A stretch of DNA of 64,000 bases from an uncultured Pelagibacteraceae bacterium (lineage in GTDB: Bacteria > Pseudomonadota > Alphaproteobacteria > Pelagibacterales > Pelagibacteraceae): positions 124,001 through 188,000 of the forward strand of contig CACILM010000002.1 in the NCBI GenBank assembly GCA_902587515.1, in the 5' to 3' direction. Position numbers and translations under genes: made by a program. The notes under the pieces are model-generated. The model was not told the origin of the DNA, ran no database searches, and saw only the letters and a program-made list of their open reading frames with translations. Positions 1 to 8,724 of this stretch are shown one piece after another. Every line of letters begins with the position of its first letter. The stretch's first letter is position 1.

Positions 1-1253
1 TTAGCAATTGTTTTATCAACTAAAAAAAAGTTTTTTTCATAATCTGAAAGATTTTCAAATTTCTTATCAAGGGTTATTAATCCATTTGTCTTTAATGGGA
101 TATGTGGATAATCGTAGTGAATGTATACTAAATTTGTATTTGAATTAATAAAATTAACTGAGTTCTCAAACATAATACGAGAAGTTAAATTATCTTCAAG
201 TTTTTGATTATTTAATTGACGATTGAATATTTTTTTATATTGAGAGTATAATTTAACTAAATAAGTTACATCGAAAAAATATTGAAATGATTTTTTAATA
301 CTAATTTTTAACCTTGAAAAGTTAATTGAATCATAACAATTTTGAACAGTAAAAGTTTTACAATACGGGTGATATAGGCCGTAAATACTTGAAGAAAAAT
401 TTTTATATTTTGTTTGATTAAATATTGAGTTTTTAAAATTAAATTGCACTAATTGATCTTCTAAATTATAAAAATATAGATCATTTTTTTTAAAAAATTT
501 TTTTTTAATAGAATTGCCTGTTAAAATTGCAGGTACAGAATCTATCGTATACATTGCAGGTGTAAAAAAATTCTTATTAACATAAGATGTAGAATAAATT
601 TTTTTGAGATTATTTAGATGTTTTAAATTCTTTTCAAAATAAAACTGATCGAATTCATCAAAAATAATAAATATCACCTTTTTTTTTATCTTTTTATTAT
701 CTGCATTTTCTACTTGAAAATTTTTATAATCATTTCTTGAATTAAATGCTATCTCATCGTTATTGTATAATTTGTAAATTCTCGTTATCGATAAAAAATT
801 TAAGATTATCAATAAAATGAATAAAAATTTATTAATTTTATAAAGCAAATTTTCTTTTAAAAAAAAACTTATAAAAAAAGGGATAAAAAAAGGAAAAGAA
901 TAATACGATAATTTAAATAAATAATTTTGATCAGTAAAATAAGATAAATAAATGCTTTCGTAATTTAAATCAGAAAACCTGATGACGTAAAAATAAATAA
1001 AAAAAAATACTGTTCCGAACAAAATAGATTCGAAAAAATTAAAAATTATTTTGGGAAATAAGCGATTTATAAAGCTTTTAGTTAATAGAACCACTAATGT
1101 AAATAATATAGAAAGTATTATGGCGCTTTTAAATATTTCAAATGTAAGATATTTTGGATAAAAATAAGTTCTTGTTCCAAAATAAAAATAGCTAAGATAA
1201 ATACCAATAATAGACAAAAAAAAATTTATAGAAAGATAATTGCTATATTTCAT
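1..1253 (-). CDS. Membrane-anchored sulfatase/phosphotransferase-like protein (3' end outside window)
   Basis: The minus-strand frame is open from the ATG at 1253 to base 1, so the C-terminus is missing. The translation begins with about five hydrophobic segments (within roughly residues 5-160). A soluble domain follows with 'VIFIIFDEFDQ', the first metal-binding strand of the sulfatase/alkaline phosphatase superfamily. Next comes 'TPAMYTIDSVPAILTGN', matching the nucleophile region of the LtaS/EptA-like branch, which uses Thr where sulfatases use Cys/Ser. Later 'YIHYDYPHIPL' resembles the conserved His-rich segment of the family. Location beside methyltransferases and glycosyltransferases suggests modification of a surface polymer; the substrate is unknown. 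It overlaps the upstream methyltransferase gene by 11 nt. Confidence 0.75.
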   Translation of the reverse strand, partial: MKYSNYLSINFFLSIIGIYLSYFYFGTRTYFYPKYLTFEIFKSAIILSILFTLVVLLTKSFINRLFPKIIFNFFESILFGTVFFFIYFYVIRFSDLNYESIYLSYFTDQNYLFKLSYYSFPFFIPFFISFFLKENLLYKINKFLFILLIILNFLSITRIYKLYNNDEIAFNSRNDYKNFQVENADNKKIKKKVIFIIFDEFDQFYFEKNLKHLNNLKKIYSTSYVNKNFFTPAMYTIDSVPAILTGNSIKKKFFKKNDLYFYNLEDQLVQFNFKNSIFNQTKYKNFSSSIYGLYHPYCKTFTVQNCYDSINFSRLKISIKKSFQYFFDVTYLVKLYSQYKKIFNRQLNNQKLEDNLTSRIMFENSVNFINSNTNLVYIHYDYPHIPLKTNGLITLDKKFENLSDYEKNFFLVDKTIA

Positions 1254-2634
1254 TTTTATAATGTATTAAAAACCGTGTAGCAGTTATTTGATTTTCTGAG
1301 ATTATAGTATTTTTATTTTTAATAATTTTTTTTAAATTTTCTAAAGTATAATTATTCATTAAATTTTTTTTATTAACTGAAAGATTTTTAACCATTTGAT
1401 CTTTATCAGATACGAACTCAAGCAAAATATTTTTAGAAAAATTTCCTATATAATCAACAAATTGTTCCAAAGGAACATTATTTCCTACACAGATATGATG
1501 AATAAAAGCTAAACAAATCATACCATCAAATTTATTTTTATATCTTTTTAGAAAACTTTTTCTTTCCTCTCCCATCCAGCCCATATCTGGAGATGTATTT
1601 GTAAAATTTTGGTAAATAGCTAAAAAATTTTCAGAAGTTTGCTTGAATTTCAGATAGGCATCATTCAAAGAATCTAAATCGTAATCAACTCCAACAATTT
1701 TTTTTACTCCACTATCGAAACTTACTTTTGAAAAATACCCATCATTACATCCTAAGTCTATTAGTGAATTAACTTTTTCATTTTTTATAAAATTGGAAAT
1801 AATATTACTTTTCTTTCCATAATCTTCACTCGAATAAGAGTTAACTTTAGAATACGAAGACCAATATGATGTTTTTTTTGCGAAAAGTTTACTAATTGTT
1901 TTTTTTAAACTTTCTGCAATAAAAACTTTTTGCCTGATATTTAAATTCTTTTTGCCAGGCAAATTAAGTTTAGTCGAGGATGAAATTTTTGAGTTTAAAT
2001 ATGATTGTAAATGTATGTTAATCACTACATTAAAATTAAACCAAGTAGATAATGGAAGAATTTTGGATGCAATTTTTAAATCAATACCCTCAATGTTTGC
2101 CCTAAAAAAATCATTAAAATTTATTTTTGCTTTTGATTTTATCAATAACGGTGCAAAAAAATTTTCACAAAATTGCTTGAGCCAAATTATATTTGTTTCA
2201 TTTCTATAATCAGTAAAAGATCCTAAATCAATAAAGATTGGCTTATTGTTTTTTAATTGAATATTAAAAGCTGATGCATCAATTATATCGTATGAATTTT
2301 TTAAAGCACTTAGGTATAAATCTAAAAAAAAAATTGAAAAATCCTTTAATTGATCAAAAGTTAACTCATATGGATAAATTATGTTTTCTAGTTTTTCGTG
2401 CTCTAACCAAACAATTTCTTCATTTTCTTTTAAATTTAGCTCATGGACATCCCGAGAAGATAATATTTTTGTAGAAACTATTCGATTTTTATTTTCTTTA
2501 AAAAAGTTTGAGGATAATAATTTATCATAATCTATATTTAAATTCTTAATAATTTTTCTAAATATTCTATCAGATGAGAAAAAAACTGTTGCTTTATTGT
2601 CTCTAAATGAGGATTTTTCTCTTTCTAAGTTCAT
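1243..2634 (-). CDS. SAM-dependent methyltransferase with kinase-like N-terminal region (NoeA-like)
   Basis: The 463-residue protein has a C-terminal Rossmann methyltransferase domain. Motif I is 'LIDLGCNDGYF' (D293, G295, G299), followed by the acidic ribose contact 'VGVDYD' (D317). The first 250 residues are a separate domain. They contain 'IIDASAFNIQL' (D119, N124) then 'IFIDLGS' (D136), which resembles the catalytic loop and metal-binding DxG of small-molecule or LPS kinases. The architecture resembles rhizobial NoeA-type nodulation methyltransferases, an assignment from memory. It is coupled to the downstream sulfatase-like gene by an 11-nt overlap, so it probably modifies a surface glycan. 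The methyltransferase fold is firm; the kinase resemblance is inference. Confidence 0.72.
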   Translation of the reverse strand: MNLEREKSSFRDNKATVFFSSDRIFRKIIKNLNIDYDKLLSSNFFKENKNRIVSTKILSSRDVHELNLKENEEIVWLEHEKLENIIYPYELTFDQLKDFSIFFLDLYLSALKNSYDIIDASAFNIQLKNNKPIFIDLGSFTDYRNETNIIWLKQFCENFFAPLLIKSKAKINFNDFFRANIEGIDLKIASKILPLSTWFNFNVVINIHLQSYLNSKISSSTKLNLPGKKNLNIRQKVFIAESLKKTISKLFAKKTSYWSSYSKVNSYSSEDYGKKSNIISNFIKNEKVNSLIDLGCNDGYFSKVSFDSGVKKIVGVDYDLDSLNDAYLKFKQTSENFLAIYQNFTNTSPDMGWMGEERKSFLKRYKNKFDGMICLAFIHHICVGNNVPLEQFVDYIGNFSKNILLEFVSDKDQMVKNLSVNKKNLMNNYTLENLKKIIKNKNTIISENQITATRFLIHYKNEI

Positions 2635-2701
2635 AAAATTTGTATTGTTTATACATTAATAAGCCTTAGTTTTAATGCAATAAAAAAATTTCCTTGTTTC
2701 T

Positions 2702-3502
2702 TTAAATTTTTTTTAAGACAATACTTTGTTGTAATGGAAAAATTTTAGGAAAAATTGATAATAATTTATCAATTTGTAAAACAAATTTAAGAAAAAGTTC
2801 ATTTAAAGGTATATATTTTGTTTTAGCTATAACTCCGCCTGAATTAAGATAACAAAAAATTTCACTATAATTATGTTCTATTACTTTAAATTTCTGTCCT
2901 AGCTTATTATTAAAATCATCAAAATTTGAAAAAATTAAATTGGGTGTTGCTGCATTAGCAGACCATAAATCATTCTCATCATTACAAGGAATATTTTCAT
3001 TCAATGGGTCAGATGAAAAATCATAACCTTCATGTTTCATTAATATTATCATTAATTGGCAAAGTAATGAGCAATTTCCCTCTTGGATAATATAATAGCC
3101 ATTTGGTTTTAAGATTCTAAAGACTTCTTTAAAGTGTTTTATTGGAAAAGCTAAATGATGAATCAAATTTGAGGAAATTACTTTATCAAATTGTTCATTA
3201 GCAAAATTTGTATTTGTTGCATCAACATTCTTATAATCTAAAAAATCAAAGTTAGTAAAATCAGATGTCTCTAAATTTTTAGAGTCTATAAATTCTTTCA
3301 ATAATGAGGCTCCTGAGCCAAGCTCTATAATTTTATCAGATTTATTTATAAATTTATTCATCCAATTAAATCTATTTTTCAACAAAAAATACAAATTCTT
3401 ATTTTCATTTTTAAAAAAATATTTTCTAGCAGAAAGAATATCTCCCTCGTGACTCATTCTGTTTTCCGAGTGTTTATAATAAGCCTTTTTTTTGAAATAC
3501 AT
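2702..3502 (-). CDS. Class I SAM-dependent methyltransferase
   Basis: The 266-residue protein has motif I 'IIELGSGASLL' (E60-S66). A post-motif block 'DKVISSNLIHHL' carries a His pair near 115-116, and 'FRILKPNGYYIIQEGN' matches the UbiE/Methyltransf_11 strand 5 region. No membrane segments or signal peptide are visible. It starts at the left side of a 108-nt divergent promoter region shared with the next methyltransferase. Its stop lies 67 nt from the start of the NoeA-like gene, so the two may be cotranscribed. Substrate is unknown; the setting suggests an O- or C-methylated sugar or lipid headgroup. Confidence 0.8.
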   Translation of the reverse strand: MYFKKKAYYKHSENRMSHEGDILSARKYFFKNENKNLYFLLKNRFNWMNKFINKSDKIIELGSGASLLKEFIDSKNLETSDFTNFDFLDYKNVDATNTNFANEQFDKVISSNLIHHLAFPIKHFKEVFRILKPNGYYIIQEGNCSLLCQLMIILMKHEGYDFSSDPLNENIPCNDENDLWSANAATPNLIFSNFDDFNNKLGQKFKVIEHNYSEIFCYLNSGGVIAKTKYIPLNELFLKFVLQIDKLLSIFPKIFPLQQSIVLKKI

Positions 3503-3610
3503 TAACTTATCTAATAAATAATAATTATATCTAAATCAAATATTATAAAAGGAACTATTAAAATCTTAATAAATTTATTATATATAGTTACTAACAATTA
3601 AAAATTATTT
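3503..3610. promoter_or_regulatory. Divergent promoter region between two methyltransferase genes
   Basis: A 108-nt, almost pure A/T gap separates the minus-strand gene starting at 3502 from the plus-strand gene starting at 3611. Several TATAAT-like hexamers occur, for example around 3578-3588, but A/T content makes individual -10 calls unreliable. No RNA gene or clear hairpin is seen. Confidence 0.45.
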
Positions 3611-4264
3611 ATGAAACAAGAAGCAAAATATACTGAAGACGATTATCATAAAAATTATTATTCTGGTCTCTCTGGGAAGTTAATGAGACAAAATCATGTA
3701 ATTTTAGAAAAATTCGATTTCGGTTATACTGAAAAAATTTTAGAAATAGGCGGTGGGTTTCATCCGCATATAAATTTTGTTAAAAATGATTTTAAAGAAT
3801 ACTATTGTTTAGATATTGAAACTGCAGAAAATGTAAAAGAATATATAAATAAAAATTATAAGAACATTAAATTTGATTATTACGATGGTAAAAAGATTCC
3901 TTTTAATGATAATCACTTTGATAGAATTGTCATATCGCATTGTCTAGAACATATTCTAGAACCAGAAAAATTTACTAATGAAATGATGAGAGTTTTAAAA
4001 AAAGGAGGAATTATATCTATGGCATTACCATGCGACCCAGGTTTGCTCTATAGATTTGGTAGATTTATTTTCAAAATTGTTATGAAAAAAAGATCCGTTG
4101 ATTACGATCATGATTACCATGCAGCATGTGAGCATGTAAATTCAATATTTAATCTAAATGTAATTTTGAAAAAAAAATTTAATGTTATTAAAGAAGAATA
4201 TTTTCCTTTTAAATTAGGAGTGATTGATTTTAATTTATTTTGGATAATACAAATTCAAAAATAA
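3611..4264 (+). CDS. Class I SAM-dependent methyltransferase
   Basis: The 217-residue protein shows motif I 'ILEIGGGFHPH' (E45-F50). The sequence 'FDRIVISHCLEHILEP' (around 103-118) and 'MRVLKKGGIISMALP' are typical of Methyltransf_11 members. The HCLEH pattern is common among enzymes acting in surface polysaccharide loci. It is the first gene of a plus-strand run (methyltransferase, membrane protein, GT2) and ends 26 nt before the membrane protein. Substrate not identifiable from sequence. Confidence 0.8.
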   Translation: MKQEAKYTEDDYHKNYYSGLSGKLMRQNHVILEKFDFGYTEKILEIGGGFHPHINFVKNDFKEYYCLDIETAENVKEYINKNYKNIKFDYYDGKKIPFNDNHFDRIVISHCLEHILEPEKFTNEMMRVLKKGGIISMALPCDPGLLYRFGRFIFKIVMKKRSVDYDHDYHAACEHVNSIFNLNVILKKKFNVIKEEYFPFKLGVIDFNLFWIIQIQK

Positions 4265-4290
4265 ATTTTAAGAACTAACCAAATTTAAAT

Positions 4291-6171
4291 ATGGAATTTT
4301 TAAAATCATTAGAAAATACAAATATTTTTATAATTCAGCTTATTTTTTTTATAAATTTTATTGCTGTCTTTTTATTATCATATCCTTTAGGAAGGCTTGT
4401 TCTCAAGAAAAATTCAAAAAATCTTTTATTTTGTTCAATTATTTCAACTTCAACGTTTGGGATCTTAATAGCAATACTGGTTAATTTTTTTGCTATTCTT
4501 GCAAAATATATATTAATAATTTTTTTTTTAATTAATTTTATAATTTTCATTTTCAAAAAAAAAATTTATTTAGAGTTTAAAGAACAGCTTAAAAATGATT
4601 TAGTTAAGATAGTAACTATACCTGTAGTTTATTTTTTAACTTTATATTTTTTTTATCCAATTGATCTAAAAGAGAATTTAATAAATATACCCTATGATTT
4701 GCATCTAATTTATTATTTTTCACCTATTCAAGAAATTATAAATGCTGATTACTTTTCAAGAATAAGGATTCCATCTATGTATCCCATGGAATGGGCTTCA
4801 TTTTATTTCTTTCAAGCAAGTTTTAATTCGATATATCTTAATTTTTTTAGTTCTTTTGGATATTTGAGTCTTTTATTTTTAAAAGCTTTTTTTTTCTCTC
4901 TTTTTTTTATTGATCTGATTTTTTTTCTAAAAAATAGAATTAATATGAAAAGATATTCAATTTATCATATTTTTATAATATTCTTTTATTTAAATATTTT
5001 TTTCTACTTCTTCTTTGTTTCAAACTTAAATTGGTCAATGTTTGGGAACCAAACTATTGTTATATTTGCGTTATATTTCATATTTAAAAATTTATTTGTT
5101 AAAGATAAAGACAATTTAGTTCTTTCAAATTTATTATTAATTTTCGGATCTTTTAAAAATTTAATACTATCATTTTTTTTCATTTTAAATATCTTTATAA
5201 AAAATTTAAATAAAAAATTTTTATCTGACTTAAAGGGAATAAAGTTTGATAAAATTTCAATTTTTTTTATTTTATTATATTTCTTATATTTTGTTGTTAC
5301 TTTTATTTCTTCAGAAAATGTTTGGGGAAAATTTCATTTTTTAGGTGATCTTTCAATGTGGAGACCTACTTTTACTTTCAAAATAATAAATAATTTATTA
5401 ATTTTTTTTTCATTAATTATTTTATTATTTTTAATAAATTTAAATTTAAAGAAAAAATTTAAACTTTTGGTAAACAGTTTATTTGAAATTAAAAATGTTA
5501 TAATCTTATTTTTAGCTTTAATTTTTCCTTTTATTGCTGTTTTAATTCTTGGCTTGAAAGCGCCTTTGATTGAATTATCATTTAGTGAAAAAATAGAAAT
5601 TTATCTTAACTCATTTACGCTCGAAAATTTAAATTTTTATTTTTTAGTTCCGCTGCTATGGATATTTATCTCTCTTAATCTAGATTATATTTTAAAACTA
5701 ACAATTCTTTTGACGATAACTGTTTATACTATCTTATCAACTTTTTTACATAATCATATTACTCTGCCTGCAATATATATTCTTGAAATATTTTTTGTTT
5801 TTTGTCTAGCTTATGTATTTATCAGAGGTAAGCTTGATATTAAAAATAAATTATCAATTATTGTCATAATTCTATTTATAAATTCTACCTATTTTCTTTC
5901 GAAAAATAAAGTTGATAACTATATTTTAATAAATTTAATGGATTTAAATAATTATAAAAACAAATCTTACTTATGTCCCTCAGATATAGAATTTGTTAAA
6001 AAACCTAAAAATATAATTATGTCAGATCTTTTATCAGGTCTTTTAAATAAAAGATTCTATTCTGATTTAGCTTATGATAAAAATTACAATTTTCACGAAA
6101 ACTATCATTTAGCTGTGCCAATGGCTGTACCATCAAAAAAAAAATTTAATAACCCTTGTAAAAATAAATAA
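4291..6171 (+). CDS. Large polytopic inner-membrane protein, function unknown
   Basis: The 626-residue product is dominated by hydrophobic helices, perhaps 12-14 membrane segments, with a short soluble C-terminal tail after about residue 550. I do not recognise a catalytic motif. Size, multipass topology and position directly before a dolichyl-phosphate-mannose-synthase-like GT2 would fit a GT-C glycosyltransferase or a polymer-handling protein. That is inference from neighbourhood only. The gene is extremely A/T-rich, with long T runs encoding Phe/Leu/Ile. It ends 9 nt before the GT2 start. Confidence 0.6.
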   Translation: MEFLKSLENTNIFIIQLIFFINFIAVFLLSYPLGRLVLKKNSKNLLFCSIISTSTFGILIAILVNFFAILAKYILIIFFLINFIIFIFKKKIYLEFKEQLKNDLVKIVTIPVVYFLTLYFFYPIDLKENLINIPYDLHLIYYFSPIQEIINADYFSRIRIPSMYPMEWASFYFFQASFNSIYLNFFSSFGYLSLLFLKAFFFSLFFIDLIFFLKNRINMKRYSIYHIFIIFFYLNIFFYFFFVSNLNWSMFGNQTIVIFALYFIFKNLFVKDKDNLVLSNLLLIFGSFKNLILSFFFILNIFIKNLNKKFLSDLKGIKFDKISIFFILLYFLYFVVTFISSENVWGKFHFLGDLSMWRPTFTFKIINNLLIFFSLIILLFLINLNLKKKFKLLVNSLFEIKNVIILFLALIFPFIAVLILGLKAPLIELSFSEKIEIYLNSFTLENLNFYFLVPLLWIFISLNLDYILKLTILLTITVYTILSTFLHNHITLPAIYILEIFFVFCLAYVFIRGKLDIKNKLSIIVIILFINSTYFLSKNKVDNYILINLMDLNNYKNKSYLCPSDIEFVKKPKNIIMSDLLSGLLNKRFYSDLAYDKNYNFHENYHLAVPMAVPSKKKFNNPCKNK

Positions 6172-6180
6172 AAGTAAATT

Positions 6181-6909
6181 ATGTATAAAGTATCCCTTAT
6201 AATTCCGTGCTATAATGAAGAAGGAAACATAAAATATCTTTTTAAAAACTTAAAAAAATTGAAGAGATATAAAAATCTTGAAGTAATTTTAGTAGATAAT
6301 GGTTCAATAGATTTAACATTTAAAACTTTAAGCTATTTTAAAAAAAAAAATAAAATTTTAAACATTAAAGTAATTAAAATAAAAAAAAATATTGGGTTTG
6401 GTAATGGTGTTTTTCAAGGATTTAAAAAATCCAGTGGTCAATACTTGTGCTACACTCATGCCGATAGAGAAACAAAAATTAATGATATAAAAAAAGTTAT
6501 TAGTCTATTAAATAAAAATAATAAAAATAATGTTTTTATTAAAGGAAGAAGAATAAATAGAAAGAGAAATCATTGGACTTTAATTGATGAAATTTTTTCC
6601 AGATCATGTGACTATGTTTTATCATTAATTCTATTTAGTCAATTAATTGATATTCACGCTCAACCGAATGCATTTTCAAAAGATCTTCTTAAAAAAATTA
6701 ACTATCACCCAAAAGATTTTTTAATTGATGCTTATCTTTTATACGCTGCAAAGAAAATGAATTATAAAATTCAAAGGTTCAATGTAAATTTTAATAAAAA
6801 AAGCAGAAAATATGGCCAGGGATCTAGTGATAGTATTTTCAAAAAATTAAGAGGTGGGTTTGAACATATCATTGGAGGCTTTAAAATTTTATTTAAATCC
6901 AATATTTAA
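6181..6909 (+). CDS. GT2 family glycosyltransferase (polyprenyl-phosphate sugar transferase-like)
   Basis: The 242-residue protein starts with 'SLIIPCYNEEGNI', the classic GT-A entry. 'VILVDNGSID' (D39, G41) follows, then 'YTHADRET' (H93, D95) at the site normally read as DAD/DxD. 'GRRINR' and 'IHAQPNAFSK' match the acceptor region of DPM1/PglB-like GT2 enzymes. No C-terminal membrane anchor is evident. It follows the large membrane protein by 9 nt, consistent with supplying a polyprenyl-phosphate-linked sugar to it. Its 3' end overlaps the convergent GDPD-like gene by 17 nt. Confidence 0.82.
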   Translation: MYKVSLIIPCYNEEGNIKYLFKNLKKLKRYKNLEVILVDNGSIDLTFKTLSYFKKKNKILNIKVIKIKKNIGFGNGVFQGFKKSSGQYLCYTHADRETKINDIKKVISLLNKNNKNNVFIKGRRINRKRNHWTLIDEIFSRSCDYVLSLILFSQLIDIHAQPNAFSKDLLKKINYHPKDFLIDAYLLYAAKKMNYKIQRFNVNFNKKSRKYGQGSSDSIFKKLRGGFEHIIGGFKILFKSNI

Positions 6910-7480
6910 AGTTTTTATTTTTGACACAAACAGCATCGATTAAGTTACTTTTTTTCAAGTAAGATATTTCACTTTTGATAAATTTAATTTTTTTCTTATG
7001 TAAATCTGGAGATACAATACAAATTTTGAATTTATTTTTTTTTAATTTTCTTAATTTCGAGTAAGATTTCTTAAAAGTAAATTGTGTTTCAAACCAAATC
7101 CATTTAATTTTATTTTTTAAATTTATAGCAGTTTTAAGATCTTCTTCATCTGATACTCGACATGCAATATTTTTTATATTTTTTTTAATCAGCAGTCTTA
7201 TCATTGGAAAACTGGAATCTAAAAAAAAATAATCTTTAATTTTATATTTGCTTATTAAATTTAAAATTTTAAACTCTATTCTTTCTGACTTAACATTAAA
7301 AATTATAAATTTGTGATTAAATTTTCTTAAAAAATTTTCAATTTTTTCACCTTTTACAAATGGATCGTGCTGTAAAATTAATGAATTGTTAAAATCCCTA
7401 ACGTCTATCTCAATACCATATATTGATGGTATTTTTTTCAAATCTTTTAAATTATTGACTTTATGAGCAATTAATATCAT
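6893..7480 (-). CDS. Glycerophosphodiester phosphodiesterase-like protein (short)
   Basis: The 195-residue protein begins 'MILIAHKVNNL' and continues 'YGIEIDVRDFNNSLILQHDPF'. That reproduces the GDPD signature order: His near the N-terminus (H6), a Glu/Asp pair in 'EIDV', then 'HD' (about H38-D39). It is shorter than the usual 240-260 residues of bacterial GDPDs. It starts inside the stop of the FGGY kinase gene (ATGA overlap at 7477-7480), so the two are translationally coupled. The substrate may be a glycerol- or polyol-phosphodiester rather than a phospholipid; that is inference. Confidence 0.65.
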   Translation of the reverse strand: MILIAHKVNNLKDLKKIPSIYGIEIDVRDFNNSLILQHDPFVKGEKIENFLRKFNHKFIIFNVKSERIEFKILNLISKYKIKDYFFLDSSFPMIRLLIKKNIKNIACRVSDEEDLKTAINLKNKIKWIWFETQFTFKKSYSKLRKLKKNKFKICIVSPDLHKKKIKFIKSEISYLKKSNLIDAVCVKNKNFKYWI

Positions 7481-8724
7481 TTCATTTTTGTATAAGTTAT
7501 TCTAGGTTTTTTATTAATTAAAAAAGTAGCAGCACCAATACCGTTTACATATTCCACATTATTTAAATAAATTTCATAATTACCTAAATATTTTAAAAAA
7601 TAAATTAAAATATAATTTTTAACAAAACTACCGTCTATTATTATTTTGTATATTTTTTTTTTGTTTGTAAACATAGCTATTCGTTTATTTAGTTGATTTG
7701 CAATGTAAAAGTTTAATCTAAAATAATCTTTTTTTTGATTATTTTGATTGATCTTTCTTAATTGTGAAATTTGTAGATTCTTACAATTTTTTAGAAAATT
7801 ATCAATTTCGGTTAAGTTAAATTTTTTTTTAGAAAATAACATTTTTGGATTAAACTTTTGATAAATTAAACCTGCTTCAAAACGTTTGCATAAATATAAA
7901 TTTTTATCTGCTCCATAGTTATAATAAAAATTTTTATCAATAGAGGATTTAAATTTAACTTTTTTTGATATAATGAAATAAGTGCCTGTATTTATTAAAA
8001 TTGCATTATCAAAATTAAAATTTTTTTTTAACGTAAGGTATGAGCCAGAAGTATCATGTATTCCATTAAATACTTCTACTTTATAATCGCTGAAATATTC
8101 TTTTTTCAAGTTACCGATTTTTTTTCCAGACTCAATTATTTGAGGAAAAATTTTCTTTTCCTTTCTGAAATAGTTTATTAGTTTTTTTTGTTTAAAATTC
8201 CATGCAAAAGAATGACATGCCAAATAAGACTTATCTAAAAATAATTTATCTGTAAGAATAAAATTTATTAAACTGGGAAATGTTAGTATCTTATTAATTT
8301 TAAATTTTTTTTTATTTTTTAACAAATAATAGAAAGATTTTCCTAGATTATGGAAGTGCTCTAATTTTATTGAATGTGTGTAGTCATTTTTATTTATTTT
8401 TTTAAAAAATGAGTTATCAAAATAATTTGTAGATCTTTGTTTAAAATGAGGTCCGCTAAAATATTCTTTTTTTTTATTTATGAAAAAACTTGCAGAACCA
8501 TGGGTAATTGAAATTATTTTTTTTATAGAATGTTTTCTTAAAATCTTTTTAGTATTAAAGATTATAATATTCTTTAATTTAATTATATTATAATTTAAGA
8601 CTCTCCTTTTAATTAATAAATTATTATTTATTATTATATGATCGATAATTTTATAATTATTATTTATAACTATAAATTTTATAAAAGTTTGACCTATGTC
8701 TATGACTAAATTAGGATTTTTCAT
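7477..8724 (-). CDS. FGGY-type carbohydrate kinase
   Basis: The 415-residue protein has an ASKHA fold signature. Phosphate-1 is 'NLVIDIGQTFIKF' immediately after the start, adenosine/phosphate-2 is 'FNGIHDTSGSY' with 'AILINTGTYFI', and the C-terminal region 'KIIIDGSFVKN' ends in 'VNGIGAATFLI'. This corresponds to the FGGY GG...GAA segment, with the usual GG replaced by DGS. Likely substrates are a ketose, deoxyketose or polyol. The neighbouring split transketolase, nucleotidyltransferase and phosphatase suggest it phosphorylates a pathway intermediate. Its start codon abuts that of the nucleotidyltransferase with no spacer. Confidence 0.75.
   Translation of the reverse strand: MKNPNLVIDIGQTFIKFIVINNNYKIIDHIIINNNLLIKRRVLNYNIIKLKNIIIFNTKKILRKHSIKKIISITHGSASFFINKKKEYFSGPHFKQRSTNYFDNSFFKKINKNDYTHSIKLEHFHNLGKSFYYLLKNKKKFKINKILTFPSLINFILTDKLFLDKSYLACHSFAWNFKQKKLINYFRKEKKIFPQIIESGKKIGNLKKEYFSDYKVEVFNGIHDTSGSYLTLKKNFNFDNAILINTGTYFIISKKVKFKSSIDKNFYYNYGADKNLYLCKRFEAGLIYQKFNPKMLFSKKKFNLTEIDNFLKNCKNLQISQLRKINQNNQKKDYFRLNFYIANQLNKRIAMFTNKKKIYKIIIDGSFVKNYILIYFLKYLGNYEIYLNNVEYVNGIGAATFLINKKPRITYTKMK

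Noticed and set aside
1952..2474. Two short plus-strand frames inside the NoeA-like gene
   Set aside because: Products look like reversed-codon translations of the methyltransferase gene, without family features.
3503..3610. Possible mobile-element scar between the two methyltransferases
   Set aside because: No terminal repeats, target duplications or transposase remnants are present.
4291..6171. Frameshifted or broken gene because of the many poly-T/poly-A runs
   Set aside because: The frame is intact over 626 residues with consistent membrane segments, so the homopolymers reflect base composition only.
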